A stretch of 64,000 nt of DNA from the NCBI GenBank assembly GCA_015056795.1, contig SVFO01000007.1, positions 638 to 64,637 of the forward strand. Direction: 5' to 3'. Position 1 is the first letter of the stretch, and every line of letters begins with the position of its first letter. A program made the position numbers and the translations under genes. The DNA comes from Lachnospiraceae bacterium (lineage in GTDB: Bacteria; Bacillota; Clostridia; Lachnospirales; Lachnospiraceae). Under the pieces are notes generated by a model that was given only the letters and a program-made list of their open reading frames with translations, did not search any database and was not told where the DNA came from. This document shows, piece after piece, positions 38,807 through 50,551 of the stretch.

Positions 38807-38992
38807 TTAAGCTCTCTCAACAGCACCGGAACGTAAGCAACGGGTGCAAACGTGAAGCTTCTTAGCGCCGCCGTTAACCTTACACTTAACACTCTTAATG
38901 TTAGAATTCCAAATCGCGTTGCTTCTTCTATGAGAGTGGCTTACGTTATTACCAAAATGTACTCCCTTGCCACAAATATCACACTTAGCCAT
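38807..38992 (-). CDS. rpmB: 50S ribosomal protein L28
   Basis: MAKCDICGKGVHFGNNVSHSHRRSNAIWNSNIKSVKCKVNGGAKKLHVCTRCLRSGAVERA. Confidence 0.97.
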   Translation of the reverse strand: MAKCDICGKGVHFGNNVSHSHRRSNAIWNSNIKSVKCKVNGGAKKLHVCTRCLRSGAVERA

Positions 38993-39181
38993 AATGACAC
39001 CTCCCGTCTTAAGCAAATCTATCGCCGCGAATTTTTCACAACATTGTTATCATAACAGAAACCTTCCAGAAAAGCAAGTAAAAAAATCTTTTTTTTGTAA
39101 AAAACAATAATTTTCCATTTTGAACTTTATTTTTTTATAAAAAGACGTTATAGTGTTATAGATAGTGCGTGCTAGTACTAA

Positions 39182-39571
39182 ATGGAAACAGAAAGGTATG
39201 GTGTGACAATGAAGGGATCTTCAATCGATACGCATATGGGTAGTATTTCCATAAACAATGAAGTGATCGCGCAATATGCAGGAAGCGTTGCCGTAGAGTG
39301 CTTTGGCATAGTAGGCATGACTGTAGCCAATGTAAGGGACGGTCTTGCCAGAATCCTAAAGCCCGATAACCTGAGCAGGGGTATCAACGTGACCGTTGGC
39401 GCTAATCATAAACTGACTCTCGACTTTCACGTGATTGTTGCATATGGCGTTAGCATTATTGCCGTATCTGACAATCTGATCGGCAATGTAAAATACAAGG
39501 TAGAAGAGTTTACCGGATTAGAGGTTGAGAAAATTAACATCTACGTCGAAGGCGTTAGGGTGATTGATTAA
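39182..39571 (+). CDS. Asp23/Gls24 family envelope stress protein (YloU-like)
   Basis: MGSISINNEVIAQYAGSVAVECFGIVGM...VEEFTGLEVEKINIYVEGV. Confidence 0.92.
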   Translation: METERYGVTMKGSSIDTHMGSISINNEVIAQYAGSVAVECFGIVGMTVANVRDGLARILKPDNLSRGINVTVGANHKLTLDFHVIVAYGVSIIAVSDNLIGNVKYKVEEFTGLEVEKINIYVEGVRVID

Positions 39572-41246
39572 GGAGGATTTTGTTGTGTCTTACCAAGAGA
39601 TCGATGCAAAAATGCTTTCAAAGATGTTTTTAGCTGGCGCAAAGAATCTTGAGAGCAAAAAGGAATACATTAACGAGTTGAACGTATTTCCCGTTCCTGA
39701 CGGAGATACGGGTACTAACATGACCATGACCATCCTGTCCGCGGCGAAGGAGGTGACGGCCCTTGGAGAGAATCCCTCCATGGAGGATCTCTGCAAGGCG
39801 ATTTCCAGCGGTTCGCTTCGCGGAGCGAGAGGAAATTCAGGCGTTATCTTATCGCAGCTGTTCCGCGGATTGACAAAAGTGATCAAGACTTATCATTCCT
39901 TAAATGTTGCAGTGATCAGCGAGAGCTGTGAAAAAGCAGTAGAGACTGCTTATAAGGCTGTTATGAAGCCAAAGGAAGGTACCATTTTAACTGTTGCCAA
40001 GGGCATCTCCGATAAGGCAAAGGAGCTTGTAAGCGAAGGCGTTACGGATCTGGAAGTGTTTATGGAAAAGGTGCTGGAGCATGGCAAGTACGTGCTGAGC
40101 CAGACTCCTGAATTACTTCCCGTGTTAAAGCAGGCTGGCGTAGTGGACTCAGGCGGACAGGGATTAATTGAAGTGATTTCTGGTGCATATGATGCACTTC
40201 TCGGCAAGGAGATTGACTATTCTTCCTTAGAGGAAGCTCCTGCTGCAAGCCAAAAGCCCTTTGTAGAAGCTACGGAAGAGGCAGAAATCAAGTTTGGTTA
40301 TTGCACGGAATTCCTGATTTTGTTAAACAAAAACTTTAATATCAAGACTGAAATGGACTTTAAGGCTTATTTGGAGTCCATTGGTGATTCTATCGTTTGC
40401 GTATGCGACGGAGAAACCGTAAAGATTCACGTACATACGAACGATCCTGGTCTTGCTTTGCAGAAGGGCTTAAAGTTTGGTCAGCTTTCCAATATTAAGA
40501 TCGACAATATGCGTCTTGAGCATGAGGAAAGAGTGCAGAAGGCAGCGGAAAAGCCCGTGGAAAAGGAAGAGCCCAAGGAGCCTCCCAAGAAGGTTGGTTT
40601 CATTGCAATTTCCGCAGGTGATGGATTAAGCGAAATCTTTAAGAGCATTGGCGTTGACTATGTCATCGAAGGCGGTCAGACTATGAATCCCAGCACTGCA
40701 GACATTTTGGATGCCGTGGATCGTGTCAATGCAGAAAATGTCTTTATTTTACCGAATAATAAGAACATTATTTTGGCAGCAAGACAAGCCGCAGAGCTTA
40801 TGACGGACAAGAATCTGCTTGTCATTCCGACCAAGACGATTCCTCAGGGCATTACGGCAGTCATCAACTACATGGATGGTTCCTCCGTTGACGAGAACGA
40901 AGAAGTGATGATCAGCGAAATCGCAAAGGTAAAAACTGGTCAGATTACCTATGCCGTAAGAGATACCGTCATTGATGACAAGGAAATCAAGAAGGATGAC
41001 TACATGGGCGTTGGTGACAATGGCATTCTTGCGAACGGAAAGGATCTCACGGAGGTTGTTTTGGAGACCGTTGCAGCCATGGCGGATGAGGATTCCGAGC
41101 TGATTAGCGTATATTATGGTTCTGACGTCACGGAAGAGGATGCAGAGGCAATTCGCGGTAAGATCGCGGATGCTTGGCCAAATCTTGACGTAGAGCTACA
41201 AAACGGTGGCCAGCCGATCTATTATTATTTGGTTTCCGTAGAATAA
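39564..41246 (+). CDS. fakA: DAK2/DegV-domain protein, fatty acid kinase catalytic subunit FakA-like (YloV)
   Basis: FPVPDGDTGTNMTMTIL, GARGNSGVILSQLFRG. Confidence 0.92.
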   Translation: MIKEDFVVSYQEIDAKMLSKMFLAGAKNLESKKEYINELNVFPVPDGDTGTNMTMTILSAAKEVTALGENPSMEDLCKAISSGSLRGARGNSGVILSQLFRGLTKVIKTYHSLNVAVISESCEKAVETAYKAVMKPKEGTILTVAKGISDKAKELVSEGVTDLEVFMEKVLEHGKYVLSQTPELLPVLKQAGVVDSGGQGLIEVISGAYDALLGKEIDYSSLEEAPAASQKPFVEATEEAEIKFGYCTEFLILLNKNFNIKTEMDFKAYLESIGDSIVCVCDGETVKIHVHTNDPGLALQKGLKFGQLSNIKIDNMRLEHEERVQKAAEKPVEKEEPKEPPKKVGFIAISAGDGLSEIFKSIGVDYVIEGGQTMNPSTADILDAVDRVNAENVFILPNNKNIILAARQAAELMTDKNLLVIPTKTIPQGITAVINYMDGSSVDENEEVMISEIAKVKTGQITYAVRDTVIDDKEIKKDDYMGVGDNGILANGKDLTEVVLETVAAMADEDSELISVYYGSDVTEEDAEAIRGKIADAWPNLDVELQNGGQPIYYYLVSVE

Positions 41247-41328
41247 GAGTTAGTAATTGTTGTAGAAGTAAGGGGCGATTTTGCGGGATGCAGGAACGCC
41301 CCTGTTTTTGAATAAGCGGGGTGATGGC

Positions 41329-43389
41329 TTGATTCAGTCAGATTCTTCTTTACTGCAAGTCAAAGGAATTGGGGAAAAAAGTTATAAATTATATCAAAAG
41401 CTTGGCCTTTATACCGTTGGAGACCTTCTTCGTTATTATCCAAAGGGCTATGAGCGATTTGACGCACCAAAGAAAATGCAGGAGCTCGTCAGTGGGGAAA
41501 CCTGCGCGGTCTATGGAAGAGTTTTAAATGTTCCTTCCATGCGAAAAACAAACCGTCTGACCATTATTACCGTCAATATAAAGGATGATACGGGTTCCAT
41601 GGCGTTGGTCTTTTTTAACATGCCCTTTTTAACAAAGATCTTAAAGCCTGGCATGGTTTATGTGTTTCGCGGTCTAATTCAGACAAGAGGTCCAGCCTTT
41701 ATCATGGAACAACCGAAGTTTTATTCCCCCGAGGAATATCATAAGCTTTCGGGTGTCCTTATGCCAAAGTATTCCCTTACGAAAGGCCTTACGAATCAAG
41801 CCATTCAAAAGGCCGTCAAATCCGTTTGGAAGGACTATGCGTTTGAAGAGGAATATCTTCCGAAGGAGATTCTGCAGCGCGCCGGAATTCCAGAAGCCGA
41901 GCCTGCGCTATATGAGATTCATTTTCCCCAGGAGGAGGAATCCGCCATTTTTGCGCGAAAAAGACTAGTCTTTGATGAATTCTTTTCTTTTTTGTTTCAG
42001 CTTCGTAAAAATAAAGATCGTTTTTCCGGCATTCCCAATGAATGCCCGATGATCGAAACGGCAGATACGGTTCGCTATGTGGATGCCCTTCCTTTTCGAT
42101 TAACAAAGGGACAAAAGCAGGTATGGCAGGAGATTCGTGAGGATTTAGAGGGCCCTCTTTGCATGAATCGTCTGGTTCAGGGTGACGTCGGCTCAGGAAA
42201 GACCATTGTTGCGTTTCTGGCACTTCTAATGACGGCAGCAAATGGCTATCAGGGTGCCCTCATGGCACCGACGGAGGTTTTGGCCGTTCAACACTTTGAG
42301 TCTGTCATGAAGGATATCAAAAACTATCATCTGTGCTTCAAACCTGTATTATTGGTAGGTTCCATGACAGCCAAGGAAAAGAAGGCTGCATATGAGCAAA
42401 TTGCTTCCGGAGAGGCGAATCTTATCATCGGAACGCATGCATTGATTCAGGAAAAAGTGGTCTATCATAAGCTTGGACTCGTTGTCACGGATGAACAGCA
42501 CCGCTTTGGCGTCAGGCAGAGAGAAACGCTTGCTGAAAAGGGCTTACAGCCCCATGTTCTTGTCATGAGTGCGACGCCGATTCCCAGAACGCTTGCCATC
42601 ATTTTGTATGGAGATCTTAAGATTTCCGTGATTCGAGAGATGCCTGTCGGCAGACTTCCGATCAAAAACTGTGTAGTCAATACGGCCTTTCGTCCGAAGG
42701 CCTATCAATTCATCGCTGATCAGGTTGCCGCAGGACATCAAGCCTATGTCATTTGTCCACAAGTGGAAGAGGGGGAGCTGGACGATGCCGAAAATGTCAT
42801 TGACTATGCAGAAAAGCTTCGAAATGCCCTGCCTTCTGGAATTGTTGTGGCTTATCTTCACGGTAAAATGAAACCCGCAGATAAGAACCGCATCATGGAG
42901 GATTATGCAGCCAAGAACATTGACGTACTCGTTTCTACGACCGTTATTGAGGTTGGAATTAATGTCCCAAACGCTACGGTCATGATGGTGGAAAATGCGG
43001 AACGCTTTGGACTTGCACAGCTCCATCAGCTGAGGGGCCGCGTCGGCAGAGGAGAGGCACAAAGCTATTGTATCTTTATCAGCACGAATGATTCTAAGGA
43101 TACCATGAAAAGGCTTCAGATATTGAATGCCAGCAATGATGGTTTCTATATTGCGTCAGAGGATTTAAAGCTCCGTGGCCCTGGTGATCTGTTTGGCATT
43201 CGACAAAGCGGCGAATTCGCCTTTCGTATTGGAGATGTCTTTACGGATGCGGAACTATTGACTTTGACGAGCGAGATTGTCGATGACCTTCTAAAAAAGG
43301 ATCCTGCGTTGTCGCTCCCTGAGCATAGACCCCTTTTAGAGCACTTTACAAAGGAAACTGCAAATGCAGTTGACTTTAGAAGCATTTGA
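41329..43389 (+). CDS. recG: ATP-dependent DNA helicase RecG
   Basis: VKGIGEKSYKLYQKLGLYTVGDLLRYYPKGYE, QGDVGSGKTIVAFLALL, DEQHRFGVRQRE; TTG at 41329 suggested because ORF start 41281 lies in a terminator-like hairpin (aggggcg...cgcccctgttttt). Confidence 0.93.
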   Translation: MIQSDSSLLQVKGIGEKSYKLYQKLGLYTVGDLLRYYPKGYERFDAPKKMQELVSGETCAVYGRVLNVPSMRKTNRLTIITVNIKDDTGSMALVFFNMPFLTKILKPGMVYVFRGLIQTRGPAFIMEQPKFYSPEEYHKLSGVLMPKYSLTKGLTNQAIQKAVKSVWKDYAFEEEYLPKEILQRAGIPEAEPALYEIHFPQEEESAIFARKRLVFDEFFSFLFQLRKNKDRFSGIPNECPMIETADTVRYVDALPFRLTKGQKQVWQEIREDLEGPLCMNRLVQGDVGSGKTIVAFLALLMTAANGYQGALMAPTEVLAVQHFESVMKDIKNYHLCFKPVLLVGSMTAKEKKAAYEQIASGEANLIIGTHALIQEKVVYHKLGLVVTDEQHRFGVRQRETLAEKGLQPHVLVMSATPIPRTLAIILYGDLKISVIREMPVGRLPIKNCVVNTAFRPKAYQFIADQVAAGHQAYVICPQVEEGELDDAENVIDYAEKLRNALPSGIVVAYLHGKMKPADKNRIMEDYAAKNIDVLVSTTVIEVGINVPNATVMMVENAERFGLAQLHQLRGRVGRGEAQSYCIFISTNDSKDTMKRLQILNASNDGFYIASEDLKLRGPGDLFGIRQSGEFAFRIGDVFTDAELLTLTSEIVDDLLKKDPALSLPEHRPLLEHFTKETANAVDFRSI

Positions 43390-43431
43390 GTGTAACATGA
43401 ACCTATACTGTAGATGGAAAGGCATAACAAT

Positions 43432-44304
43432 ATGAGCAAAATAGCAATTGTCACTGACAGTAACAGCGGCATTACGCAAAAGGAAGCGAAGGAACTCGGC
43501 ATTTACGTACTTCCCATGCCCTTTATGATCGGCGAGGAACTGTACTATGAGGATATTAATCTGACGCAGGAGCAGTTCTACGAAAAGCTTCTTAACGGTG
43601 AAAATATATCGACAAGCCAGCCTTCTCCCGAGGAGGTTTGTAAGCTTTGGGACTCCCTGTTAAAAGAATATGATGAGATTGTCCACATTCCCATGAGCAG
43701 CGGACTTTCTGGTTCCTGTCAGAGCGCGCTCATGCTGGCGCAGGATTATGATGACAGAGTACAGGTCGTAGATAACCAGAGAATTTCCGTTACGCAGCGG
43801 AGATCCTGTCTTGATGCCATGGAGCTTGCCGCAAGCGGCATGGATGCCAAGGCCATCAAGGAATTCTTGATTAACGACAAATTTAACAGTAGCATCTATA
43901 TTATGCTGGATACTCTTCAATACCTGAAAAAGGGTGGAAGAATTACGCCTGCGGCCGCAGCGATCGGAACGCTTTTGAAAATTAAGCCCGTGCTTCAGAT
44001 TCAGGGAGAGAAGCTGGATGCATTTTCTAAGGCTAGAACCACTTCTCAAGGCAAATCCGTGATGATTGGAGCGATCAAGAACGATATTGAAACCCGTTTT
44101 GGCGGCATTACGCCTGCACCTGGCGGCGTTTGGCTCCAGATTGCGCACACGCATAATGAGGAAGCTGCCCTTGCTCTTAAAGAAGAGCTGTTAGAGGTTT
44201 TCCCTGGATATGATATTTTCATTGCACCCTTGTCCCTCAGCGTATCCTGTCATATCGGACCCGGATCCTTGGCAATCGCATGCTGTAAGAAGATTTCGAT
44301 CTGA
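43432..44304 (+). CDS. DegV family protein (FakB-like fatty-acid-binding)
   Basis: KIAIVTDSNSGITQKEAKELGIYVLPMPF, ISTSQPSPEEV, LDTLQYLKKGGRI. Confidence 0.92.
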   Translation: MSKIAIVTDSNSGITQKEAKELGIYVLPMPFMIGEELYYEDINLTQEQFYEKLLNGENISTSQPSPEEVCKLWDSLLKEYDEIVHIPMSSGLSGSCQSALMLAQDYDDRVQVVDNQRISVTQRRSCLDAMELAASGMDAKAIKEFLINDKFNSSIYIMLDTLQYLKKGGRITPAAAAIGTLLKIKPVLQIQGEKLDAFSKARTTSQGKSVMIGAIKNDIETRFGGITPAPGGVWLQIAHTHNEEAALALKEELLEVFPGYDIFIAPLSLSVSCHIGPGSLAIACCKKISI

Positions 44305-44523
44305 TGATTCAGGTGATTTCTTATAAAATTGATCGCTAAAATGTAAATGCGTCATTCAGAAAATGATCTCAGAAATATCATTTTTTGATTGGCGCTTTTC
44401 TTATGCCAATATTACATAAAAATGCTTCAAAAACGGAAGATTTTGTACTTTTTCCTTTGCAAAACCACAACATCTATGATAAAATAGTACTATCTTTGGT
44501 GTATTAGGAGGAATGGCATTACC

Positions 44524-46446
44524 ATGGCAGATGCAAATCAATACGGCGCGTCCAGTATCACCGTCCTAGAAGGTCTGGAGGCTGTCCGCAAGCGCCCCGG
44601 CATGTATATCGGCAGCGTATCCACAAAGGGTCTGAATCACTTAATTTATGAGATTCTTGACAACTCCGTGGATGAACATCTTGCCGGCTACTGTGACGTC
44701 ATTCACGTGACTTTGGAAGCAGACGGATCTGCAACCGTTTCCGATAATGGTCGAGGCATTCCCGTAGGCATGCACGAAAAGGGCATCAGCGCGGAACGTC
44801 TCGTGTTTACAACGCTTCATGCAGGTGGTAAGTTTGACAATACGGCCTATAAAACCAGCGGTGGTTTACACGGCGTAGGTTCCTCTGTCGTGAACGCTTT
44901 ATCAACAAGGCTCACTGTTCGGGTAAAGCTCGGCGGTGCCATTTACGAGGATACCTACGAGAGAGGCATTCCTACGACAGAGCTGATCGACGGCCTTCTT
45001 CCCGTTGTCGGAAAGACAAGGGAAACTGGTACGACCATCAATTTCCTCCCAGATGATACGATTTTTGACCGTACGCGCTTCAAGGAGGATGAGGTTAAGA
45101 GCCGTCTTCATGAAACGGCCTACTTGAATCCAGGCTTGACCATCGTTTATGAGGACAAGCGTCCCGAATCCACGGAAAGCATTACCTATCATGAGCCTGA
45201 AGGCATTGTCGGATTCATCAAGGACATGAACAAGACCAAGGAAACCATTCACGACGTGATTTATTTCTCAGGTGAGAGTGAAGGCATTTCCGTTGAGGTT
45301 GCCTTCCAATACGTCAATGAATTTCATGAAAACGTGCTTGGTTTTTGTAATAATATTTATAACTCCGAGGGCGGCACGCATTTGACCGGCTTTAAGACTA
45401 TGTTTACGACCGTCATCAACAACTATGCAAGAGAGCTTGGCGTGCTCAAGGATAAGGACGTCAATTTTACTGGTGCGGATGTGCGTAATGGCATGACTGC
45501 CGTGGTTTCCCTAAAGCATCCCGATCCTCGATTCGAAGGTCAGACGAAGACGAAGCTGGATAATCAGGACGCGGCTAAGGTAGTCAGCAAAATCACGGGA
45601 GACGAGGTAGTTCATTTCTTTGACAGAAACCTCGAAATTCTAAAAAGCGTAATAGGCTGTGCGGAAAAGGCCGCAAAAATCCGTAAGACCGAGGAAAAGG
45701 CCAAGACAAACATGCTGACCAAGCAGAAATATTCCTTTGATTCCAACGGCAAATTGGCCAATTGTGAGTCCAAGGATCCCTCCAAGTGCGAGATCTTTAT
45801 CGTAGAGGGTGATTCTGCAGGCGGCAGTGCGAAAACCGCAAGAAATCGTATGTATCAGGCAATCCTTCCGATCCGTGGAAAGATCTTGAATGTTGAAAAG
45901 GCCAGCATCGATAAGATTCTTGCCAATGCAGAGATTAAGACGATGATTAATGCCTTTGGTTGCGGGTTTTCCGAGGGCTATGGCAATGATTTTGACATCA
46001 GTAAGCTTCGCTATGACAAGATTATTATCATGGCCGATGCCGACGTGGATGGAGCCCATATTTCTACACTGCTGTTAACGCTGTTTTATCGTTTTATGCC
46101 GGAGCTAATTTTCGAGGGACATGTTTATATTGCAATGCCTCCGCTGTACAAGGCGATGCCAAGCAAGGGCGAGGAGCAATATCTATATGATGATAAAGCC
46201 CTGGAAAAGTATCGCAAGACGCATAAGGGACCGTTTACCCTGCAGCGATACAAGGGACTTGGAGAAATGGATGCGGAGCAGCTTTGGGAGACTACGTTGA
46301 ATCCTGAGACTCGTATGATGAAGCAGGTGGAGATCGAGGATGCCAGAATGGCAAGTGAAATCACCGAGCTTCTCATGGGAACGGAGGTTCCTCCGAGAAA
46401 AGCATATATCTATGACCACGCAAGAGATGCCGAGCTGGATATCTAA
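44524..46446 (+). CDS. Type IIA DNA topoisomerase ATPase subunit (GyrB/ParE)
   Basis: GLEAVRKRPGMYIGSVSTKGLNHLIYEILDNSVDEHLAG, EGDSAGGSAKTARNR. Confidence 0.93.
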   Translation: MADANQYGASSITVLEGLEAVRKRPGMYIGSVSTKGLNHLIYEILDNSVDEHLAGYCDVIHVTLEADGSATVSDNGRGIPVGMHEKGISAERLVFTTLHAGGKFDNTAYKTSGGLHGVGSSVVNALSTRLTVRVKLGGAIYEDTYERGIPTTELIDGLLPVVGKTRETGTTINFLPDDTIFDRTRFKEDEVKSRLHETAYLNPGLTIVYEDKRPESTESITYHEPEGIVGFIKDMNKTKETIHDVIYFSGESEGISVEVAFQYVNEFHENVLGFCNNIYNSEGGTHLTGFKTMFTTVINNYARELGVLKDKDVNFTGADVRNGMTAVVSLKHPDPRFEGQTKTKLDNQDAAKVVSKITGDEVVHFFDRNLEILKSVIGCAEKAAKIRKTEEKAKTNMLTKQKYSFDSNGKLANCESKDPSKCEIFIVEGDSAGGSAKTARNRMYQAILPIRGKILNVEKASIDKILANAEIKTMINAFGCGFSEGYGNDFDISKLRYDKIIIMADADVDGAHISTLLLTLFYRFMPELIFEGHVYIAMPPLYKAMPSKGEEQYLYDDKALEKYRKTHKGPFTLQRYKGLGEMDAEQLWETTLNPETRMMKQVEIEDARMASEITELLMGTEVPPRKAYIYDHARDAELDI

Positions 46447-46503
46447 AGCAGTATCTGTTCGTATCACATGAATTTACAAATAAATTTTGGGTAGGTATGA
46501 TAA

Positions 46504-48747
46504 GTGAACCAGAATGATCGAATCATAAAAACCGAATATTCCGAGGAGATGCAAAAATCCTTTATTGACTATGCGATGAGCGTCATTATCGCGAGGGCAC
46601 TGCCCGACGTCAGGGATGGTTTGAAGCCCGTACAGAGAAGAACGCTGTATGACATGCATGAGCTCGGCATTCGTTATGACAGACCCTATCGTAAGAGCGC
46701 CCGTATTGTCGGTGATACGATGGGTAAATATCATCCCCATGGTGACAGCTCCATCTACGAAGCGCTGGTTGTCATGAGCCAGGATTTCAAAAAGGGAATG
46801 GCGCTGATTGACGGCCATGGTAACTTTGGCAACATCGAGGGAGACGGTGCCGCAGCTATGCGTTATACCGAGGCGAGACTGCAGAAGGTAACACAGGAGG
46901 CTTTCCTTGCTGATCTTGATAAGGATGTTGTCGATTTCATGCCGAACTTCGATGAGACGGAGAAGGAGCCCACGGTACTCCCCGTTAAGATTCCGAACCT
47001 TTTGGTCAACGGATCTGACGGTATTGCCGTCGGCATGGTTACTAGTATTCCGCCGCACAATCTCTGTGAGGTCATTGATGCGACAAAGGCTTATCTAAAT
47101 AACGAAAACATTACCACGCGAGAGCTGATGAAATATATCAAGGGACCTGATTTCCCAACGGGTGGTATCGTCATTAATCAGGACGAGTTACTGGAAATCT
47201 ATGAGACCGGCGTTGGTAAGATCAAGATTCGCGGTAAGGTAGAATACGAGAAGGCAAAGGGTGGAAAGACCAATGTTGTCATCACTGAAATTCCTTATCC
47301 CATGATCGGTGCCAACATTGCAAAATTCCTGACTGACGTGGCTGCACTTGCAGAATCTAAGAAGACGCAGGACATCGTTGATATTTCAAATCAGAGCTCT
47401 AAAGAGGGCATCCGCATTGTCATTGAGCTGCGCAAGGATGCTGACGCGGAAAATTTCGTCAACATGCTTTATAAAAAGACGCGCTTAGAGGACACCTTTG
47501 GCGTCAACATGCTTGCCATTCATGAGGGTCGCCCCGAGACCATGAGCCTTCGAGAAATCATCAAGGCAAGCGTGGATTTCCAATTCCAGATCGCAACCAG
47601 GAAATATACGAACCTTCTTGCCCGTGAAATGGAGAAAAAGGAAATTCAAGAGGGTCTGATTAAGGCCTGCAACGTGATTGACTTGATTATCGAAATTCTT
47701 CGTGGCTCCAAGGATCGTGCCATGGCAAAGGCATGTCTTGTCGAGGGTAAGATTGACGGCATTCGATTCCGTTCCAAGGAGTCAAAAATTATGGCTACGC
47801 AGCTGATGTTTACGGAAAAGCAGGCGAACGCCATTCTGGAAATGCGACTCTATAAATTGATTGGACTGGAAATCGAAGCGTTGATTGCCGAGCATGAGGA
47901 TACGCTTGCCAATATTTATCGCTACGAGGATATTTTGGATCGCAGGGATTCCATGGCACAGGTTATCATCAGCGAGCTGGATGGCTTTAAGAAGGAATAT
48001 GGCAGAAAGCGCCGCACCGTGATTGAGAATGGTCAAGAGGCGGTTTACAAGGAGAAGGAAATCGAAGAGACCGACGTTTACTTCCTGATGGATCGTTTTG
48101 GTTATGCAAAGACCATCGACGTTGCTACCTATGAGAGGAATAAAGAGGCTGTGGACACGGAATTCAAATATGCCTTTGTCTGCAAGAACCTCGGAAAGAT
48201 CTGCCTCTTTACCAATACGGGACAGCTGCATACAATTAAGGTTATGGACCTGCCCGCTGGAAAGCTCCGCGACAAGGGTATTCCCATTGACAATGTCAGC
48301 AACTATAATTCCCAGCAGGAGACGATTGTCTACGTAACTACACAATCTGACCTGAATCTTAGAGAGCTCATTTTTGTCACGAAGCAAAGCATGATGAAGC
48401 TTGTAGATGGCGGTGAGTTCGACGTGCGGAGCCGTACTGTTGCCGCAACGAAGCTTTCTGACGGAGACGAGGTTGTCAGCGTCATGAGCCTGACGGATCA
48501 GAAAAATATGATTCTTCAGACGAAGGATGGGTATTTCCTGCGCTTCCCGTTAGAGCAAATCCCCGAAAAGAAAAAAACGGCCGTCGGTGTTCGCGGCATG
48601 AAGCTTGGCCCGAAGGATGCCGTAGAAGAGGTATATTACACAAGAGCCCAGGACGATACAAGCATTGAGTATAAGGGAAAGAATCTGGTATTAAACGGCT
48701 TGAAGCTTGGTTCCAGAGATTCCAAGGGTGTCAAGGTTAGGGCATAA
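46504..48747 (+). CDS. Type IIA DNA topoisomerase cleavage subunit (GyrA/ParC)
   Basis: [52 protein letters not shown]. Confidence 0.93.
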   Translation: MNQNDRIIKTEYSEEMQKSFIDYAMSVIIARALPDVRDGLKPVQRRTLYDMHELGIRYDRPYRKSARIVGDTMGKYHPHGDSSIYEALVVMSQDFKKGMALIDGHGNFGNIEGDGAAAMRYTEARLQKVTQEAFLADLDKDVVDFMPNFDETEKEPTVLPVKIPNLLVNGSDGIAVGMVTSIPPHNLCEVIDATKAYLNNENITTRELMKYIKGPDFPTGGIVINQDELLEIYETGVGKIKIRGKVEYEKAKGGKTNVVITEIPYPMIGANIAKFLTDVAALAESKKTQDIVDISNQSSKEGIRIVIELRKDADAENFVNMLYKKTRLEDTFGVNMLAIHEGRPETMSLREIIKASVDFQFQIATRKYTNLLAREMEKKEIQEGLIKACNVIDLIIEILRGSKDRAMAKACLVEGKIDGIRFRSKESKIMATQLMFTEKQANAILEMRLYKLIGLEIEALIAEHEDTLANIYRYEDILDRRDSMAQVIISELDGFKKEYGRKRRTVIENGQEAVYKEKEIEETDVYFLMDRFGYAKTIDVATYERNKEAVDTEFKYAFVCKNLGKICLFTNTGQLHTIKVMDLPAGKLRDKGIPIDNVSNYNSQQETIVYVTTQSDLNLRELIFVTKQSMMKLVDGGEFDVRSRTVAATKLSDGDEVVSVMSLTDQKNMILQTKDGYFLRFPLEQIPEKKKTAVGVRGMKLGPKDAVEEVYYTRAQDDTSIEYKGKNLVLNGLKLGSRDSKGVKVRA

Positions 48748-48763
48748 AAAGGAGTGTTGAAAT

Positions 48764-49327
48764 TTGAGAGTCATTGCAGGTACATGCAGAAGCATGCCAT
48801 TAAAAGCCCCGGAAGGCTTAAATACGAGACCGACTACGGACAGAATCAAAGAGACACTGTTTAACATTTTGCAGCAGGAGGTTCCTGGCAGCATTTTTGT
48901 TGATTTGTTCTCTGGAAGTGGTGCCATTGGCATTGAAGCCTTGAGCCGAGGGGCAAAAAAAGCGTATTTCGTAGAGAATGCGCCAGCTGCCCTTCAGTGC
49001 ATCACACAAAATCTTTTGTTTACGAAATTGGTGGATCGTGCTATAGTGATAAAGCAGGATGCCGCGTTGGCAGTTTCTTCCATCCATGAAAAGCATGTAG
49101 ACGTCATCTTTATGGATGCGCCCTACGAGGAGGGGCATGAGGAAAGAGTGTTAGCCGCCCTGGCTTCACAGCCCTATGTGGATGAAGAAACCTTGATCAT
49201 CGTTGAGGAATCCTTGCATGCTGATTTTTCCTTTGTCACCTCGCTTGGTTTTGAAGTTATTAGGGAAAAGAAGTATAAAACCAATCAACATGTTTTTCTG
49301 CGTAAGATCGTTGCAGAAAACGCGTAA
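48764..49327 (+). CDS. rsmD: 16S rRNA (guanine966-N2)-methyltransferase RsmD
   Basis: [45 protein letters not shown]. Confidence 0.95.
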   Translation: MRVIAGTCRSMPLKAPEGLNTRPTTDRIKETLFNILQQEVPGSIFVDLFSGSGAIGIEALSRGAKKAYFVENAPAALQCITQNLLFTKLVDRAIVIKQDAALAVSSIHEKHVDVIFMDAPYEEGHEERVLAALASQPYVDEETLIIVEESLHADFSFVTSLGFEVIREKKYKTNQHVFLRKIVAENA

Positions 49328-49341
49328 AATGGAGGAATGAC

Positions 49342-49830
49342 ATGATAAGAGCCGTTTATCCCGGTAGTTTTGATCCGATGACCTATGGACACCTCGACGT
49401 CATCAAAAGAGCCTCATCCATGTTTGATGAGCTCGTTGTCAGTGTTTTGAACAATAAAGAAAAAAGTGCGTTGTTTTCTGTAGAGGAACGTGTTAATATA
49501 TTAAAGGAAGCCACGAAGGACCTGCCAAACGTGAAAATTGACAGCTTTAGCGGACTCTTAATTAACTATGCTGCAAGCAAAGACATCCACATTGCAGTCA
49601 GAGGTCTTCGTGCAGTAACGGACTTTGAATATGAACTACAGCTTGCTCAAACGAATCGGCAGCTCTCCCATGAAGAACTGGATACCATTTTCCTAACCAC
49701 AAGTTTGGAATATGCCTATTTAAGCTCTTCAGGCGTGAAGGAGATCGCTTATTTTGGCGGGGACATCAGCCCCTGCGTACCTGAATTTGTGGCAAAGCTG
49801 ATTCGCGAAAAATTTGAGGGAAGGGCGTAA
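49342..49830 (+). CDS. coaD: Phosphopantetheine adenylyltransferase
   Basis: [36 protein letters not shown]. Confidence 0.96.
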   Translation: MIRAVYPGSFDPMTYGHLDVIKRASSMFDELVVSVLNNKEKSALFSVEERVNILKEATKDLPNVKIDSFSGLLINYAASKDIHIAVRGLRAVTDFEYELQLAQTNRQLSHEELDTIFLTTSLEYAYLSSSGVKEIAYFGGDISPCVPEFVAKLIREKFEGRA

Positions 49831-49836
49831 GGAGAT

Positions 49837-50496
49837 ATGAACAGCGTAAATAAAATCGAACAAGTCATCACCGACATTGAGAACTATCTTGCGAACAGCA
49901 AGAATCGTTTGTTTTCTAGCACGGAAGTGATTGTTAATCGTGAAGAAATGATCGATATGCTTGAGGAACTCCGTCGCAAAACGCCTGATGAGATTAAGCA
50001 ATATCAGAAGATCATAGCAAACAAGGATGCCATCCTTGCAGACGCTGCCGAGAGAGCACAGAACGTAAAGGCAGAGGCAGAGCAACAGGCAAAGGCACTT
50101 TTGGAGCAGGCTGCCGTGGAGCACAACCAGATGATCAGTGAGCATGAGATCATGCTTCGTGCACATGCCCGCGCAGATGAATTTGTTAACATGGCCGTCA
50201 ACAAGGCACAGGGCATTATCGATAATGCGACGCTTGAGGCAAATGCCTTAAAGGATTCCGCAAATCAGTACATGGATGACATGCTTGCCCATCTGTCAAA
50301 GATTATCGCAGCGGCAACGCAGTCTGCAACCAACAACTATAACAGAACGCTTCAGTCGACACAGGACAGCTTTGAAAAACTGATTCAGTCGCTCAATGAA
50401 TATCAGGGCATCATTCAAGATAATATCATTCAGCTACACGCTGCCGAGACGCAGGAGGAAGCTCCTGTACAGGAAATGGAAACCTTAGAAGAATAA
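49837..50496 (+). CDS. Hypothetical coiled-coil protein
   Basis: 219 aa with long Ala/Glu/Gln-rich helix; immediately after coaD. Confidence 0.75.
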   Translation: MNSVNKIEQVITDIENYLANSKNRLFSSTEVIVNREEMIDMLEELRRKTPDEIKQYQKIIANKDAILADAAERAQNVKAEAEQQAKALLEQAAVEHNQMISEHEIMLRAHARADEFVNMAVNKAQGIIDNATLEANALKDSANQYMDDMLAHLSKIIAAATQSATNNYNRTLQSTQDSFEKLIQSLNEYQGIIQDNIIQLHAAETQEEAPVQEMETLEE

Positions 50497-50504
50497 GAAG
50501 TTGA

Positions 50505-50539
50505 GATAAACCAGTTTTCTCATGAAAGCTGGTTTATCT
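50505..50539. repeat. Inverted repeat (14 of 15 bp), loop tcat
   Basis: gataaaccagttttc tcat gaaagctggtttatc. Confidence 0.6.
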
Positions 50540-50551
50540 TATAAAGGGGCG

